Assembly: GCA_963680875.1 (NCBI GenBank)
Contig: OY804575.1
Location: 104,277,505 to 104,341,504 of the forward strand
Source of the DNA: Bathymodiolus brooksi
Lineage: Eukaryota > Mollusca > Bivalvia > Mytilida > Modiolidae
Length of the DNA stretch: 64,000 bases
Reading direction: 5' to 3'
Positions 43,105 through 64,000 of this stretch are shown piece after piece. Below the pieces are notes generated by a model, which did not search any database, was not told the DNA's origin, and worked only from the letters and a program-made list of their open reading frames with translations. Position 1 is the stretch's first letter. The number at the start of each line of letters is the position of its first letter. The translations under genes and the position numbers were made by a program.

Positions 43105-43139
43105 TACATTTTTTTTTCTTATGGTTATCTGTAATTCAC

Positions 43140-43258
43140 TAAATTTGCTGTTAAAATCATTACCAATCAATATAATCAACTGTATTAAATTTTATGTTAA
43201 TTGTTCTGCCTTAACAGGCACCTATGATTGGCAATAAAAATATTTGTTTGTTTGTTTA
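43140..43258 (+). repeat. LINE 3' tail inside the long-inverted-repeat element
   Basis: Ends GGCAATAAAAATATTTGTTTG with TTTG repeats, another non-LTR 3' end, inserted in the element's core. Confidence 0.5.
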
Positions 43259-43859
43259 TATGCAAATCATCTCCCATGATACATTGCGGTAATCGTAGTT
43301 TTCTCGTAGTCACGTGACAAATGTTTGAAAAATGGAAGACAAATGTCGAAATCATAGGATCTAAGGCAAAATCGTGCTGTAATGGAGTGTAGCACCACTT
43401 TCTGAGGGTAAGATGTTTATGAATGAATAAAAAATGATTGGTGAAGCGATTTATATAAGGTTTATGATAGAAAATAAAATCTGATAGCCACGAAACGTGG
43501 AAATGTGCTGACCCAGAGTTGGAGAAGCAAATCCGCTGTTTTCCGTATAGAGCACGCTCTGTCGTTGAACGGCTACAAGCAACTTTATCAATGCCGTTAA
43601 ACGACAGAGGAATCTCGGACTATGATAATGTGGGATAGCACCCACTTTTTTCAAACCATTAAAATGTTTTATCATACCCTTCAGTTATTATTCTCAGTTA
43701 ATTTATACATTATTCTTTTTGTCACAAAATGGCCATTAAAAAAACCATTTGACATGTATCTGTAAATGTTGAATGTTTTTTAAGCCATATCATGGCAAGA
43801 ACAATTTATATATGATTAGATGGGATGATGACAATGTCATTTTTGTACCAACACAGTTG

Positions 43860-44065
43860 ATCAGATTTTTACAGTTCTAGCTCATTGAAACAACAGTCCA
43901 CAGGCAGACATGTCGCTCCACTCGGACACATTATTCTGATTCCGAGCTAAACCAATCTTTAAATTTCTTTTACTCCTTAAAGCTGTGTACTATCATTTTT
44001 ATGGTCTTTCGCTTGACGAGATAGGCGAGTACAGTAACCATTACACCACCTATGAGGTTCTCAAA
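43860..44065 (-). repeat. SINE family A, truncated inverted copy
   Basis: Minus strand shows GTGTCCGAGTGGAGCGACAT (reverse of 43910-43930), the GCTCGGAATCAGAATAATG block and a GGTGTAATGG head end near 44050. Confidence 0.7.
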
Positions 44066-44221
44066 TACTTGAATCATACATTATCTTTGAAAAAAATCAT
44101 CAGACCGTCATTGCCATAATCATATTGTAGTTGGATGTACATTGTACATGTAGTATGTAATATGTAACCGGCACCTACACTTCGTGTATCATCTCTAAAG
44201 TTGCAAGTTTGATTCAAACCT

Positions 44222-44865
44222 ATATGGTAAGATGTACTTGATACAAGTTAATGTGATAAAGTTTGATTCAAACCTATATAGTAAGATGTACTTGATACAA
44301 GTTAATGTGATAAAGTTTGATTCAAACCTATATGGTAAGATGTACTTGATACAAGTTAATGTGATAAAGTTTGATTCAAACCTATATGGTAAGATGTACT
44401 TGATACAAGTTAATGTGATAAAGTTTGATTCAAACCTATATGGTAAGATGTACTTGATACAAGTTAATGTGATAAAGTTTGATTCAAACCTATATAGTAA
44501 GATGTACTTGATACAAGTTAATGTGATAAAGTTTGATTCAAACCTATATAGTAAGATGTACTTGATACAAGTTAATGTGATAAAGTTTGATTCAAACCTA
44601 TATGGTAAGATGTACTTGATACAAGTTAATGTGATAAAGTTTGATTCAAACCTATATGGTAAGATGTACTTGATACAAGTTAATGTGATAAAGTTTGATT
44701 CAAACCTATATGGTAAGATGTACTTGATACAAGTTAATGTGATAAAGTTTGATTCAAACCTATATGGTAAGATGTACTTGATACAAGTTAATGTGATAAA
44801 GTTTGATTCAAACCTATATGGTAAGATGTACTTGATACAAGTTAATGTGATAAAGTTTGTTAGTG
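44222..44865. repeat. 54-bp minisatellite, 12 copies, grown inside a SINE family B copy
   Basis: Units contain AAGATGTACTTGATACAAGT and AAGTTTGATTCAAACCTATA with only a G/A variant (TATGGTAAG or TATAGTAAG). The sequence on either side (44130-44222 and 44865-44985, with CCTCCACCAATAAAACTGAT) is that of family B, and the unit is its middle part. The long open frame across it is a by-product of the 54-bp period, not a gene. Confidence 0.9.
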
Positions 44866-45307
44866 ACTTGAGTCATGAATGTTGGGGGTTCTCCTCAGGT
44901 ATTTTAGACTCCTCCACCAATAAAACTGATGGCTACAATTGTAGGTGAAATATTGTTATTGTATTAAACACCCAAAATTATATAACTATAAAAATCATGC
45001 TTTGAAACTGATATTTTTTAAATGGTTTTATATATATGTATATATATATATATTTACATTGACTGTACAATTTAATAATTGAATTCATACATATTTTTTC
45101 CATTTCAGATTGAGATTGTGATGACGTTTTTTATCGCTAAAACTTTCTGACTTTATAAAAAACATGGTCAAGGAAAAAATGACAGTTTTTGAGTCACTGT
45201 CCAAAAATATTTACGTCACTATTTAGAAGATATAATAATGTCATTGTGACATTTGTAAGCAAAATATCAACATTTTTAATCAGTTAAGTCAAATTAGAAT
45301 AGTCAAC

Positions 45308-64000
<18,693 letters not shown>

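Larger units (their letters stand above)
42496..43622. mobile_element. Long-inverted-repeat (Mutator-like/foldback) element with captured gene piece
   Basis: Both ends read TAGTCCGAGATTCCTCTGTC inward, and the inverted repeats extend with high identity for at least 285 bp and more weakly to about 370 bp (42496-42868 versus 43622-43255). The flanks are TGATAATGT on both sides (42487-42495, 43623-43631), a 9-bp target duplication as in Mutator-like elements. Within each arm GTCGTTTAACGGC/GCCGTTCAACGAC makes a smaller hairpin. The core holds a helicase exon fragment and a LINE tail; no transposase is present. Confidence 0.85.

Noticed and set aside
42865..43134. Working helicase gene
   Set aside because: One exon-sized fragment with a frameshift, enclosed in a transposon with no further helicase motifs.
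44232..44948. 238-codon ORF of 18-residue repeats
   Set aside because: Product of the 54-bp minisatellite inside a SINE family B copy; no codon-level selection is visible because the units are identical in DNA.

Overview
This is nuclear DNA from an animal, most likely a bivalve-type mollusc. The window is AT-rich, its genes are split into short exons with canonical GT/AG borders in long introns, and it is littered with tRNA-derived SINEs, small DNA transposons and minisatellites. The mollusc call rests on the SINE style and on a NALCN locus with two alternative domain II pore exons, known from snails and other invertebrates. The species cannot be fixed from the sequence alone. Nothing here is prokaryotic: no operons, no CRISPR array.

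Four protein-coding genes could be rebuilt by joining exons whose reading phases fit at every junction used. (1) About 1.9-10.5 kb, minus strand: NEK8, a NIMA-family ciliary kinase. Seven exons give residues 1-275, a complete kinase domain; the expected RCC1-repeat half would lie left of base 1. (2) 14.7-19.5 kb, plus strand: a complete myosin regulatory light chain of the non-muscle/smooth type, four coding exons, 186 residues. (3) 21.9-40.1 kb, minus strand: a TMC (transmembrane channel-like) gene of the TMC1/2/3 group, closest in feel to TMC3, 20 coding exons, about 748 residues, with an uncertain last exon. (4) From 45.3 kb past the right edge, plus strand: NALCN, the sodium-leak channel. 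Exons for domain I and most of domain II are present, ending in two tandem alternative exons for the domain II pore, one with Glu and one with Lys at the selectivity-filter position.

Between and inside these genes are: a decayed Tc1/mariner element with intact ends (8.5-9.8 kb); three roughly 1.0-1.2 kb elements with 6-bp target duplications (6.9, 49.3 and 52.1 kb) and a cut-off copy at the left edge; one with a 5-bp duplication (36.1 kb); and a long-inverted-repeat element with a 9-bp duplication carrying a broken helicase exon (42.5-43.6 kb). There are also at least two recurring SINE families, several hairpin MITEs, LINE 3' tails and many tandem arrays. Two arrays clearly grew from internal segments of dispersed repeats.

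The genes are unrelated in function and do not form a working unit. The most notable points are the NALCN alternative pore exons, a frameshifted partial duplicate of the NALCN domain I pore exon, and the helicase fragment captured by a Mutator-like foldback element.
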